A stretch of 64,000 bases of DNA from Candidatus Korarchaeum sp. (GTDB lineage Archaea > Korarchaeota > Korarchaeia > Korarchaeales > Korarchaeaceae), in NCBI GenBank assembly GCA_020833055.1, contig JAJHQZ010000002.1, forward strand, positions 62,001 to 126,000. Direction: 5' to 3'. The notes beneath the pieces were generated by a model that saw only the letters and a program-made list of their open reading frames with translations, was not told the DNA's origin and did not search any database. Position 1 is the first letter of the stretch. Each line of letters starts with the position of its first letter. This document shows positions 33,078-42,201 of the stretch, in pieces. The position numbers were made by a program, and so were the translations under genes.

Positions 33078-35405
33078 ATGAGGTCCTTCACGATAGGCTT
33101 GATTATATCAATAGTTCTGGCCTCTTCCTTCTTCATATACGCTTACAGCGAGGCCTCTTCCCCTAAGTACAGGGGAGATGATTATTACGTGAGTGATGAA
33201 GTCTGGTACGTCACCTCATCGAGGAACTTGCTCCATGAGGTCTTCGGTTTGCATCCCAAGTACTCAATAGATGGCTACGTCTTCGCTACTCTCTCCTTCA
33301 ATTCTGAGAGCGATCTGAAGGAGCATTTAGACGATCTAGACTCGTTGCTGAGATCCATAGGTGGTGAGATAGTCAGAGCGAATTACACAACGACAGGTGA
33401 TAGGATAGCAGCTATCTGGGTCATGGTCCCCGGATCCAATTCCTCCAAACTCGAAAAAATAGGATATGCTAAAGTCAGATATGGTTTTGAATATCCATCG
33501 AAATCTGGGATATTGGAATATCTTAACTTAGAACATCCACCTCTCGGAAAGTACTTCATAATGCTGTCTATGATGCTATTGGGGGATTCCCCAGCTAACT
33601 GGAGGATCCCCGGTATTTTAGAGGGATCTATCATAATAATTTTGGTTTACTTGACTGTTTCTAGGCTTTTGAATCCTTTTTGGGGAGTAGTAGCTTCTAT
33701 CGCGATTGCTCTCGATCCAATATTACATGCTATGAGCATTGTCGCGATGCTCGATATACACTTAACTTTCTTCACCGCCCTCTGCCTCCTCTTCCTCGTC
33801 TACGATAGACCGTTAGCCGCTTCGATATCCTCCTGGCTCTCTTTCTCAGTGAAGTTCAGCGGGCTATTCCCAGTCGCATGCACTTATCTCTACCTCAGGA
33901 TCTACAGAGGGGAGAGGCCCCTGAGGGCTCTGGTAATTTCTATATTGCCTAGTTTAGTCTACTTGGCTCTCTCAATACCTCTAATAAGTTACTTAGGCCC
34001 TGAGAGGTGGATCCAGGAGAACTTGAATGCGATAGCTTGGCACACGACTAGTAGGGGGAGCGGACCCACTCCATCCCCTCCCTGGGCTTGGTTCTTCAAT
34101 CTAGCTCCCATGGCCCTCCACTTGAATCCAGATTTAATCGCCAGGGTCAACTTCGTGTCTTATATTCTCTCATTCGCTTTCACTATACTCCTACTCCCCT
34201 TGATGCTGAAGGGGGAGAGACTCTACATACCGATGATGATGATCCTCTCAATAGTCCTAGGTTACACTGCAGTGTATATAGCTGGTAACAGGACCCTTTA
34301 CAGTTTTTACGCTGTCCAACTCTCTCCTTCAGTCGCTTCAGCCTTCTCAATCTCCCTCTTCTATCTGATGAGGGAGGATCTCGGGGATATTGTGAGGAGG
34401 GAGTGGGGATCAGTTTTGGACATTATATTCGGGGATGAAATCGAGCTTCCGGAGGAGATAAAACCTTTCCTCCTTTTGAAAGGAGATAGGTCATTTTATG
34501 TGCTTAGCATGATTCTTCCTGTCTTAGTCTCGATAATACTGCACCATAATTTCTATCTCCCGGGAAGCCCTGTGTTCTCAACTAATGTGAGGGATTTCGG
34601 GCTCTCAGGGGTCTTAAACGATCTCTTAATGAGATCATCTGACAAGATATGGGTAAGGGAACTAATCTTCTCCTCCATAACTGTGATATCAGCTCTGATA
34701 GTCTCCCTCGACTTAGTTGAGCTCTCAATATATCCGATCCCCATGTCCTTATTAGTGCTATCTGGTTACGACTGGACACTCCTATCCCTAGCCCTAGCTC
34801 TTGAATCGATCTCTCTTATGAGGAGGGGTAGGGAGAAGATCTCTATCGTACTCGCTATACTATCTTCTTCATTGAACCCAATAAACATACTGCTATTCCC
34901 ATTGATCTTCAGGAAAAGGACTTCTATAATATTCGCCGCATCCCTGATACCTCTCTCACTCCTCTCATGGCCAGAAGAGGGGACGAGCGGAATCCTTCAG
35001 GGCTTCGCTGGAGCTTACGCTCCAGTAATAGCTTTAACGACTTCTGTAGCCTTGACAGCTTATCTGATGAGATATAGTACCCTCTGGAGCTCTGTCTTGG
35101 GGATGGGCCTTATGACCCTCCTCTCAGGTATCAAGCAGTCCTGGGGCCTCACAGCCCTGGCTCTAGTATCCAGCAGTCCCTCTATCCCATTGATCGAACT
35201 TCTCTTATCGCTCTCCCTCATAACATATAATAATCCTTCCCTCCTCTCCGGGATTTTATTCAAGTGCAATCCATCTAACCCTAAGGACGCTTGCTCGGAT
35301 CCCTCGGTATCGATAGCACTCTTCTCCCTAGCGATAATATACTTGGGGTTGAGGGGATTGTATCGAGGGAATAAAATTAAATTAAGAGTACCCCATCTAG
35401 AATAA
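33078..35405 (+). CDS. PMT-family protein glycosyltransferase
   Basis: A 775-residue polytopic membrane protein (about 14-18 spans). The first extracytoplasmic loop carries 'DEVWYVTSSRNLLHEVFG' with acidic residues as in GT-C enzymes, and 'LNLEHPPLGKYFIMLSMM', the H-P-P-x-G-K motif of PMT/PMT_2 enzymes. It would transfer sugar from dolichol phosphate to secreted proteins. The C-terminal third is a second block of membrane helices, making it longer than usual archaeal members. It is co-transcribed with the Dol-P-Man synthase-like gene. Confidence 0.85.
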   Translation: MRSFTIGLIISIVLASSFFIYAYSEASSPKYRGDDYYVSDEVWYVTSSRNLLHEVFGLHPKYSIDGYVFATLSFNSESDLKEHLDDLDSLLRSIGGEIVRANYTTTGDRIAAIWVMVPGSNSSKLEKIGYAKVRYGFEYPSKSGILEYLNLEHPPLGKYFIMLSMMLLGDSPANWRIPGILEGSIIIILVYLTVSRLLNPFWGVVASIAIALDPILHAMSIVAMLDIHLTFFTALCLLFLVYDRPLAASISSWLSFSVKFSGLFPVACTYLYLRIYRGERPLRALVISILPSLVYLALSIPLISYLGPERWIQENLNAIAWHTTSRGSGPTPSPPWAWFFNLAPMALHLNPDLIARVNFVSYILSFAFTILLLPLMLKGERLYIPMMMILSIVLGYTAVYIAGNRTLYSFYAVQLSPSVASAFSISLFYLMREDLGDIVRREWGSVLDIIFGDEIELPEEIKPFLLLKGDRSFYVLSMILPVLVSIILHHNFYLPGSPVFSTNVRDFGLSGVLNDLLMRSSDKIWVRELIFSSITVISALIVSLDLVELSIYPIPMSLLVLSGYDWTLLSLALALESISLMRRGREKISIVLAILSSSLNPINILLFPLIFRKRTSIIFAASLIPLSLLSWPEEGTSGILQGFAGAYAPVIALTTSVALTAYLMRYSTLWSSVLGMGLMTLLSGIKQSWGLTALALVSSSPSIPLIELLLSLSLITYNNPSLLSGILFKCNPSNPKDACSDPSVSIALFSLAIIYLGLRGLYRGNKIKLRVPHLE

Positions 35406-35506
35406 ATTCGCTTTTTTACTAAATATAGTTATTTTCCTTAAGGACTTTCTGTAGGGTGGCTTAGTCTTTTAAGTGAAAAAGTTTTATTATTTTATAGATC
35501 CGAAAC

Positions 35507-36913
35507 ATGGGATGGGCTATGAATGAGCTAGAGAAGCTATTCAATCCGTCGGCGATAGCCGTAGTTGGGGCATCGAGAGACCCCAGTAAGATAGGGTCCC
35601 GAATTTTAAGGAATCTCCTGAGCTATGGATTCAAGGGGAAGATCTATCCGATAAATCCGACTGCGGATGAGTTGATGGGGCTCAAGTGCTATCCTAAGGT
35701 ATCTGATGTACCCGATGAAGTGGATGTAGCTGTGATATCAGTACCTCCCGATAGAGTACTGGAGGTGATAGATGACTGCGGTAAAGCTGGAGTTAAGTTC
35801 GCTGCCGTAATAACTTCAGGATTCAAGGAGGTAGGGAATGAGGAGTTGGAGGAGGAGCTGGTGAGGAGAGCTCACAGTTATGGGATGAGAGTACTTGGAC
35901 CGAATATATTCGGCTACCTCTATGCCCCAGCTAGGCTCAACGCTACCTTCGGACCCAAGGATGTGCTCCCAGGGAACGTAGCTTTCATCACACAGAGCGG
36001 GGCACTGGGGATAGCTTTGATAGGGTATACGGTAGTTGAGAACATAGGGATCTCGTCTATAGTGAGTGTGGGTAATAAGGCGGATCTGGACGATGTGGAT
36101 CTCCTCGATTTCTTCGATAGGGATCCGAACACCGGTGTTATAATGATATATTTGGAGGGGATAGCCCCCGGCAGGGGGAGGAAGTTCATAGATGTCGCCT
36201 CTAGGGTGAGCTTGAGGAAGCCCATAATCGTGATAAAGGCCGGTAGGACTGAGGTGGGTGCTAGAGCTGCTGCAAGTCATACGGGATCGATAGCAGGGAG
36301 CGTAGCTATTTATGAGAGCGCTTTCAAGCAGAGCGGGATTCTCATGGCTAAAAGTGTTGAAGAAGCCTTCGATTGGGCGAAGGCCCTCTCATGGAACAAG
36401 ATTCCGGAGGGAGAGGGGCTCATAGTTTTAACTAATGGAGGGGGAGCTGGTGTGCAAGCGGCTGATACTTTCGCTGATAATGGGATTTACCTCGGCAAAC
36501 CTCCAGAGAGCTTAATTCGGGAGATAAAGAGGTTCGTTCCGCCCTTCGCTTCCCTCGCGAACCCTGTAGATATGACGGGGATGGCTACTGATGATTGGTA
36601 CTACATGGGAACCCTAGCTGCACTTAAGAACCCTGATGTAGATGCTCTGACAGTCCTATATTGCCAGACTGCAGTAACTACACCCATGGGAGTCGCGAAA
36701 GGGATAGTGGATGCTATGAAGGAAGCTGGGGACAACAAACCAGTGACGGTGGGGATGGTCGGGGGCCCCGAGGTAGCTGAGGCCCTGAGCTTCCTCAACA
36801 AGCAGAGGATAGCTGCTTATCCTACCCCGGAGAGGGCCTCCTCAGCTATGTCAGCTCTCTACGCATACGCTAGGGCCAGGAGCCGCGTTATGAAGAGCGT
36901 GGCCGTGAGGTGA
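35507..36913 (+). CDS. acdA: Acetyl-CoA synthetase (ADP-forming), alpha subunit
   Basis: The 468-residue protein has a CoA-binding Rossmann domain ('SAIAVVGASRDPSKIGSRIL', 'GKIYPINP') and ligase-CoA domain with the phosphorylated His in 'AAASHTGSIAGS' (about residue 258). It is the alpha subunit of ACD, which makes ATP from acetyl-CoA or another acyl-CoA in fermenting archaea. The ATP-grasp beta subunit is not adjacent and must lie elsewhere. Start at 35507 or ATG 35522 (MNELEKLF). A TATA-like TTTTATTATTTTATAG lies just upstream, so the mRNA leader is short. Confidence 0.93.
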   Translation: MGWAMNELEKLFNPSAIAVVGASRDPSKIGSRILRNLLSYGFKGKIYPINPTADELMGLKCYPKVSDVPDEVDVAVISVPPDRVLEVIDDCGKAGVKFAAVITSGFKEVGNEELEEELVRRAHSYGMRVLGPNIFGYLYAPARLNATFGPKDVLPGNVAFITQSGALGIALIGYTVVENIGISSIVSVGNKADLDDVDLLDFFDRDPNTGVIMIYLEGIAPGRGRKFIDVASRVSLRKPIIVIKAGRTEVGARAAASHTGSIAGSVAIYESAFKQSGILMAKSVEEAFDWAKALSWNKIPEGEGLIVLTNGGGAGVQAADTFADNGIYLGKPPESLIREIKRFVPPFASLANPVDMTGMATDDWYYMGTLAALKNPDVDALTVLYCQTAVTTPMGVAKGIVDAMKEAGDNKPVTVGMVGGPEVAEALSFLNKQRIAAYPTPERASSAMSALYAYARARSRVMKSVAVR

Positions 36914-36917
36914 TATA

Positions 36918-38099
36918 GTGACGTTCATCGTGAGGGATATCGCCGAGGGAGTCATCCTCTTCAGGATATTGAATAGAGTGACGGAGAAGTTTGAGAATTT
37001 CTGGCCAATTCCAAAGGGTACGTCTTACAATTTTTATATAGTGAGGGGGAAGGATCGAACAGCTCTTATAGATGGGGCTGATGCCAGATTCTCCGATGAG
37101 TTCTTCAGGGCCTTAGAGGAGAGGATCGAGGTAGAGGAGATAGATTACGTGATAACTCAGCACTCGGAACCCGATCACTCCGGTACTCTGGCTGAAGTCA
37201 TGAGGAGGGCCAGTGGAGCTGAGTTACTGGGCACGAAGCAGGCTTTAGCTATAGGAGCCTCTCTCTCCAATTACCCTCTCGAGAGAGCTAGGGAGATAAG
37301 AGATAGTGAGAGGCTCGAGCTCGGTGGAAAGACCCTGAGGTTCGTAGTAGCCCCTATGATACACTGGCCCGACACCATGATGACCTTCCTGGAGGAGGAT
37401 CGCATATTATTCACTTGCGACCTCTTCGGATCCCACGGAGCGAGCGAGAAGGTCTACTTCGATGAGGATGATTTCGAGCTCGCGGATTATTACGCCTCGA
37501 TACTCATGCCCTTCTCAGCCATGGTAACTAACGCTCTCCAGAAGGTGAGAGCTCTCGAGCCGAGGGTCTTGGCCCCGAGCCACGGCGCCCTCCACAGGCA
37601 TGTAGATCCCATACTGAGGACTTACGAGGATTGGGCATCTTGGAAGCCGAAAGGCAGGGCTTTGATCGTAGTAGGAAGCCAATATGGGAACTCAGAGACC
37701 TTAGCGAGGGAGGCCGCTGATGGATTAAGGGAGGAGGGGATCGAGGCAACTCTAGTCGATAGCTCTTACGCCCACCCCGACGATCTGTTAGCGCTCACGC
37801 TGGAGTCATCAGCTATACTCATAGTGTCCTCTACTCACAATGGGAGGCCCTTCCTAGGTGTGAGGTATTATCTAGATCTACTGGAGGAATATAAGCCAAA
37901 GAATAGGGTCTTTGGTGTCATAGGGACTTTCGGGTGGGGAGGAGGCGCTGGTAAGTATATAAAAGATTTCCTGGAATCCCTCAAGATCCCAGTAGTAGCT
38001 TATATGGAGGCCAAGGGGAAGCCCGGGGAGAGGGAGCTCAAGGAGGCAAGGGAAATAGGGAAGCTCCTCGCTATCGAGGCTAAGAAGCTCCTGAAGTGA
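36918..38099 (+). CDS. Flavodiiron protein (O2/NO reductase)
   Basis: The 393-residue protein has a metallo-beta-lactamase-like diiron domain (1-245: 'TQHSEPDHSGTLAE' giving H-x-E-x-D-H, 'MIHWPDTMMT', 'DLFGSHGA', 'PSHGALHR') and a C-terminal flavodoxin domain (about 250-393: 'VVGSQYGNSETLAREA'). It reduces O2 to water in the cytosol, protecting oxygen-sensitive enzymes; NO is an alternative substrate. The electron donor (rubredoxin or F420H2) is unknown. It starts with GTG 4 bases after acdA. Confidence 0.95.
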   Translation: MTFIVRDIAEGVILFRILNRVTEKFENFWPIPKGTSYNFYIVRGKDRTALIDGADARFSDEFFRALEERIEVEEIDYVITQHSEPDHSGTLAEVMRRASGAELLGTKQALAIGASLSNYPLERAREIRDSERLELGGKTLRFVVAPMIHWPDTMMTFLEEDRILFTCDLFGSHGASEKVYFDEDDFELADYYASILMPFSAMVTNALQKVRALEPRVLAPSHGALHRHVDPILRTYEDWASWKPKGRALIVVGSQYGNSETLAREAADGLREEGIEATLVDSSYAHPDDLLALTLESSAILIVSSTHNGRPFLGVRYYLDLLEEYKPKNRVFGVIGTFGWGGGAGKYIKDFLESLKIPVVAYMEAKGKPGERELKEAREIGKLLAIEAKKLLK

Positions 38100-38112
38100 T
38101 CTACCTCTATTT

Positions 38113-38985
38113 CTATCCCTTTGAAATCTCTTGAAATGTCTTTTGAAGTTCCTTGAGTATGACGAAAGGATGCTTCTTTAATCTATCCCTCGGAACTCCC
38201 TTCTCCAAAGCTAGGAACGACTCTAACAGGGCTATCCCTTTAACTATCCCACGTAACCTTCCCGCGGGTCCGAAGATGAGGAAATCAGCACCCCTCATCC
38301 TCAAATAAGCTAGAGCTGATATCAGCATCGGATATGCATCATCCCCATACCTCTTCTTACTCAAGAACGATAGGGCATTGGCTGGGGCGCAGCCTACCTT
38401 GTATCCGTGCTCCTTGAGGAAGCTCAGGGATTCAGCAGCTATGTGAATGGAAGCCGGATCTAAGACCACTACATCTATCATGAAGTCATCTAAACAAGCT
38501 CCTTCAGCTTTAGGCAGGAGTTTCTCACGGATTATCTTGAGCTTGTTCTCTTTCTTCATGCTCTCCAGAGCATCCCTAGGATCGAAGGCCACTAGTACTG
38601 CTGACCTTATTCCGGATTCCCTTATCGCCTCAAGTTCCTCCCTCCCAGTGTCAGGGTAGATAGCATTAGCTACAGCTAGATCTTGAATCCCCAGTTCCTT
38701 TACCTTCCTGTAGGAGCGTATCCTCACCTCGGGGCTTATGCCATCGACGAATATAGGGACATTGAAGCTCGAGGCGAACTTGAGGTAAGGCTCAGCTGCT
38801 TCCGCCGAAGATATCATGACATCTAATGCATAGGGGATATTGAGAGATCTAGCAGCTTCTAGATCAGCTTCGACTAATCTCCTCTCCCCTCCCTCATCGA
38901 ATATCCCCCTGCCGTGGTCCGAGACCCTCCTATCCCCCTTGTAGAAGATAGAAGCTACCATGAGGGCTGGCTCCATCGGATTCAC
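38113..38985 (-). CDS. MtrH-like methyl-tetrahydropterin methyltransferase
   Basis: A 290-residue TIM-barrel protein like subunit H of N5-methyl-tetrahydromethanopterin:coenzyme M methyltransferase: 'SIFYKGDRRVSDHGRGIFDE' near the N-terminus, 'VFVDGISPEVRIRSYRKV', 'VLDPASIHIAAESLSFLKEH', 'GCAPANALSFL' and 'FGPAGRLRG'. MtrH transfers methyl from the pterin to a corrinoid. None of the membrane Mtr subunits is nearby, so this is a stand-alone MtrH, probably working with a soluble corrinoid protein. GTG at 38985 overlaps the stop of the MetF-like gene by 4 bases. Confidence 0.85.
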   Translation of the reverse strand: MNPMEPALMVASIFYKGDRRVSDHGRGIFDEGGERRLVEADLEAARSLNIPYALDVMISSAEAAEPYLKFASSFNVPIFVDGISPEVRIRSYRKVKELGIQDLAVANAIYPDTGREELEAIRESGIRSAVLVAFDPRDALESMKKENKLKIIREKLLPKAEGACLDDFMIDVVVLDPASIHIAAESLSFLKEHGYKVGCAPANALSFLSKKRYGDDAYPMLISALAYLRMRGADFLIFGPAGRLRGIVKGIALLESFLALEKGVPRDRLKKHPFVILKELQKTFQEISKG

Positions 38986-39662
38986 CTCAGGATCTCCAGA
39001 GCCTTAGATATCCCCTTTGGAGAGCTTATGATCACACCTCTCACTTTAGTCCTGCTTATATCTCGGAGGAGAGCCTTATAATCTACATCCCTCACTTCAT
39101 TCAGCCCCATCTCCCTGAGGACGCTGAGATCTAGATCCTCCAGCCCCGGCATTATCATAGTATAGATGGGGATGTCCCCTAGGAAGTCTATCAGCTCGGA
39201 TAACTCCCCGACATCTTGTATGGGTTGAGTGACCACGAAATCCGCTCCTGCCTCTATCTTCGCCCTCAATGTATCGCTAGGCTTTGTGAATGTCGCTACA
39301 CCCACTTCGATATCTATACCGTGCTCCTTTACCAGTTCTATAGCCCTCACTGGATTCAGGGATGTTGGCATCCCTATGGATGGTAGATCGCCCCTAACTA
39401 TGACTACCCTCCTTATGCCGACTTCGGAGAGGGCCATTATCTCAGAGATGAAACCCAGCTCACTCCTATCCATTACCCTGTAGTTCGGGATGACCTCCAA
39501 CCCTAAGCTTTTAGCTACCACTGAGAGTACGAGAGGGGATGGGAGAGGCCTCCCGAAGGGGCACTCTGGGAGGGAGATGAAATCAGCATGGCCTATTATA
39601 CTCGAGAGGGATCTCAGAAACCTTGGGAGGCTAGAGGGGACTATCTCTATACCTATCTCCAA
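38982..39662 (-). CDS. Methylene-tetrahydrofolate reductase (MetF)-like protein
   Basis: A 226-residue TIM-barrel protein: 'FISLPECPFGRPLPSPLV', 'VIPNYRVMDRSEL', 'VVIVRGDLPS' (the R-G-D-P/L strand of MetF), 'EVGVATFTKP' and 'GADFVVTQPIQDVGEL'. It is shorter than bacterial MetF (about 290) and probably lacks part of the flavin site. MetF reduces methylene- to methyl-pterin. It is translationally coupled to the MtrH-like gene, so the pair would make and hand over a methyl group. TTG at 39662 has a strong GGAGGTGAT ribosome-binding site. Confidence 0.8.
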   Translation of the reverse strand: MEIGIEIVPSSLPRFLRSLSSIIGHADFISLPECPFGRPLPSPLVLSVVAKSLGLEVIPNYRVMDRSELGFISEIMALSEVGIRRVVIVRGDLPSIGMPTSLNPVRAIELVKEHGIDIEVGVATFTKPSDTLRAKIEAGADFVVTQPIQDVGELSELIDFLGDIPIYTMIMPGLEDLDLSVLREMGLNEVRDVDYKALLRDISRTKVRGVIISSPKGISKALEILR

Positions 39663-39843
39663 TAGAGATCACCTCCCGGATAATGATCTCCTGGTAAATA
39701 TTGGTAAGGATTTGAGATAATGTGAGAAAGTGCAGAGTATGTGCAAGAGCTCCCCCCGAGCGGCTCGATCATAGGACCCATTAGCCCTCAGCTTGAGTCC
39801 TAACATTAATAAACACTTCCTCCCATGATACTAGGTGTCGTGA

Positions 39844-42072
39844 TTGGTTAAGAAGCAAAATCCCGGGGATGATGAGAGGGAGAGCAGGGATGTTACATTG
39901 ATAGTAGCCGATATAATAAAGCAAGCTGACTTCGGCAGGGGAATAGTCAGATTGGATCCGGAGATAATGAAACAGTTGGACCTAACGAGCGGGGATTACT
40001 TGAGGATCTATGGATCTAGGGTCACCCACTGCAGGGTGATGCCCTCTGTCAGCATGGACGTGGGCACTAGGTACATAAGGATGGATAAGATAGTGAAGGG
40101 TAACGCTGGAGTTAGGACGGGAGATAAAGTGAGAGTGAGGCCCGTGGATATAGGGGAGGCATCTAAGGTAGTATTGGCTCCCCAGGACCATATGATAAGG
40201 GTCGCCCCCGATTTCCACACTTGGGTGAAGAGGAGGCTCCTGGACTTCGCCGTGACGAAGGGGGATGTTGTGCTCATACCCATATTCCAGAGGTTCATAT
40301 CCCTCATAGTCGTCAGCCTGACCCCCGGGACTTACGGGAAGATAGGTCCAAATACGATAATAGAGGTCAGGGAGTCCCCGGTTGAGCTAGCGAGGGTAGT
40401 GCTCCCCACTATAACTTACGAGGACATAGGAGGCTTGAAGGATGCCATCCAAAGGATAAGGGAGATGGTAGAGCTTCCTCTTAGGCACCCTGAGTTATTC
40501 AGGCACTTGGGGATAGATCCACCTAAGGGAGTATTGCTCTACGGTCCTCCTGGGACTGGCAAGACTCTGCTAGCTAAAGCTGTGGCTAACGAGAGCAACG
40601 CCCACTTCATAAGTATCTCAGGCCCCGAGATAATGAGCAAATATTATGGTGAGAGCGAGAAGAGGCTGAGGGAGATATTCGAGGAAGCTGAGAAGAATGC
40701 TCCATCGATAATATTCATAGATGAGTTGGATTCCATAGCCCCGAATAGGAACGAAGTTACGGGTGAGGTTGAGAGGAGAGTAGTAGCTCAGTTATTGGCC
40801 CTGATGGATGGGTTGAAGGGCAGGGGCGAAGTCATAGTGATAGGAGCTACTAACAGGCCTGAGGCCATAGATCCTGCTCTGAGGAGGCCCGGTAGGTTCG
40901 ATAGGGAGATAGAGATAGGAGTGCCCGATAGGGAGGGTAGGAAGGAGATACTGCTTATACACACTAGGAACATGCCCCTAGCTGATGACGTTGATCTCGA
41001 TAGATTGGCCGATATAACTCACGGCTTCGTTGGAGCTGATCTAGCCGCTCTAGTTAGGGAGGCAGCCATGGCGGCTCTGAGGAGAGTACTTCCTAAGATA
41101 GATCTAGATGCTGAGAGCGTACCGCTAGAGGTACTTGAGGAGCTTAAGGTGACGATGAACGATTTCATGGAAGCCCTTAAGATAGTCCAACCATCTGCCC
41201 TCAGGGAGATCTCCATAGAGATACCGAACGTCACTTGGGAGGATGTCGGAGGGCTGGAGGATGTCAAGAGGGAGTTGAGAGAGGTCGTAGAGCTACCCCT
41301 CAAGAACCCCGATGCCTTCAAGAGGATGGGGATAGAGCCTCCTAGAGGGGTCCTCCTCTACGGACCCCCGGGATGCGGCAAGACGCTGATAGCTAAAGCA
41401 GTAGCTAACGAGAGCGAAGCTAACTTCATAAGTGTCAAAGGGCCCGAGCTCCTCAGTAAGTGGGTTGGGGAGAGCGAGAAGGCTGTTAGGATGATATTCA
41501 GGAAGGCCAGGCAGGTGACTCCAGCTATAGTCTTCATAGATGAGATAGACTCCCTATTCCCGAGGAGGGGAATCCATGCCGATTCTGGAGTTAGCGAGAG
41601 AGTAGTGAGTCAGATGCTGACTGAGATAGATGGGATACACCCGCTCAGGGATGTAGTGGTCATAGGAGCTACTAATAGACCGGATCTGATAGATCCGGCT
41701 TTATTGAGACCAGGAAGGTTGGAGAGGCTAGTATACGTCGGCCCTCCGGATTTCCAGTCCAGATACCAGATATTGAAAGTGTTAACGAGGAAAGTGCCCT
41801 TAGCTAAGGATGTAGATCTTAGGAGCATAGCTCTGATGACGGAGAGGTACAGCGGCGCCGATCTAGCTGCTTTAGTAAGGGAAGCTGCTATGGCAGCTCT
41901 GAGAGAGGATATAAATGCTGAGAGAGTGGAGTCGAGGCACTTCGAGATAGCATTGAGTAGAGTGAAGCCGAGTTTGACGGATGAGATATTGAAGTACTTC
42001 GAGGAGATAAAGAAGACCCTCAGAGCTGCGACTATACCGGAGGAGAGGAAGGAGGAGACTTACGTCTACTGA
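39844..42072 (+). CDS. Cdc48/VCP-type AAA ATPase, copy 2
   Basis: A 742-residue paralogue of the first Cdc48: N-domain (1-195), D1 Walker A near residue 234 and D2 Walker A 'GPPGCGKT' near 507 with Walker B '[15 protein letters not shown]'. D1 is the same protein as in copy 1 because its DNA is identical for 584 bp, whereas the N-domain and D2 have clearly diverged ('[21 protein letters not shown]' region in D2). The C-terminal tail 'KEETYVY' is aromatic and acidic and resembles the hydrophobic HbYX-type ends by which AAA ATPases dock on the proteasome; copy 1 ends 'RRVSA'. The start is TTG with AGGTG upstream. Confidence 0.96.
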   Translation: MVKKQNPGDDERESRDVTLIVADIIKQADFGRGIVRLDPEIMKQLDLTSGDYLRIYGSRVTHCRVMPSVSMDVGTRYIRMDKIVKGNAGVRTGDKVRVRPVDIGEASKVVLAPQDHMIRVAPDFHTWVKRRLLDFAVTKGDVVLIPIFQRFISLIVVSLTPGTYGKIGPNTIIEVRESPVELARVVLPTITYEDIGGLKDAIQRIREMVELPLRHPELFRHLGIDPPKGVLLYGPPGTGKTLLAKAVANESNAHFISISGPEIMSKYYGESEKRLREIFEEAEKNAPSIIFIDELDSIAPNRNEVTGEVERRVVAQLLALMDGLKGRGEVIVIGATNRPEAIDPALRRPGRFDREIEIGVPDREGRKEILLIHTRNMPLADDVDLDRLADITHGFVGADLAALVREAAMAALRRVLPKIDLDAESVPLEVLEELKVTMNDFMEALKIVQPSALREISIEIPNVTWEDVGGLEDVKRELREVVELPLKNPDAFKRMGIEPPRGVLLYGPPGCGKTLIAKAVANESEANFISVKGPELLSKWVGESEKAVRMIFRKARQVTPAIVFIDEIDSLFPRRGIHADSGVSERVVSQMLTEIDGIHPLRDVVVIGATNRPDLIDPALLRPGRLERLVYVGPPDFQSRYQILKVLTRKVPLAKDVDLRSIALMTERYSGADLAALVREAAMAALREDINAERVESRHFEIALSRVKPSLTDEILKYFEEIKKTLRAATIPEERKEETYVY
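40483..41066 (+). repeat. 584-bp inverted repeat, copy B (inside cdc48 copy 2, D1 domain)
   Basis: Identical to the minus-strand sequence of 6621-7204. At the 5' edge the copies differ at 40454, 40476, 40479 and 40482, and at the 3' edge at 41067 and beyond. Flanking paralogous DNA is well diverged. Confidence 0.9.
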
Positions 42073-42201
42073 GCCCCTCGAACCCTCTCACAGATAAAAT
42101 TTTTAAACTGATATTAGGAGCGGGCCCGGTGGTAGCTTGGAACTAGCGTAGCTTACGTATCTGATTTCAATTCCGTAGCTAGATCCGGGGTTCCCGAGAG
42201 G

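Noticed and set aside
35816-36280. 154-codon minus-strand frame opposite acdA
   Set aside because: Shadow of a clear ADP-forming acetyl-CoA synthetase gene with no motif of its own.
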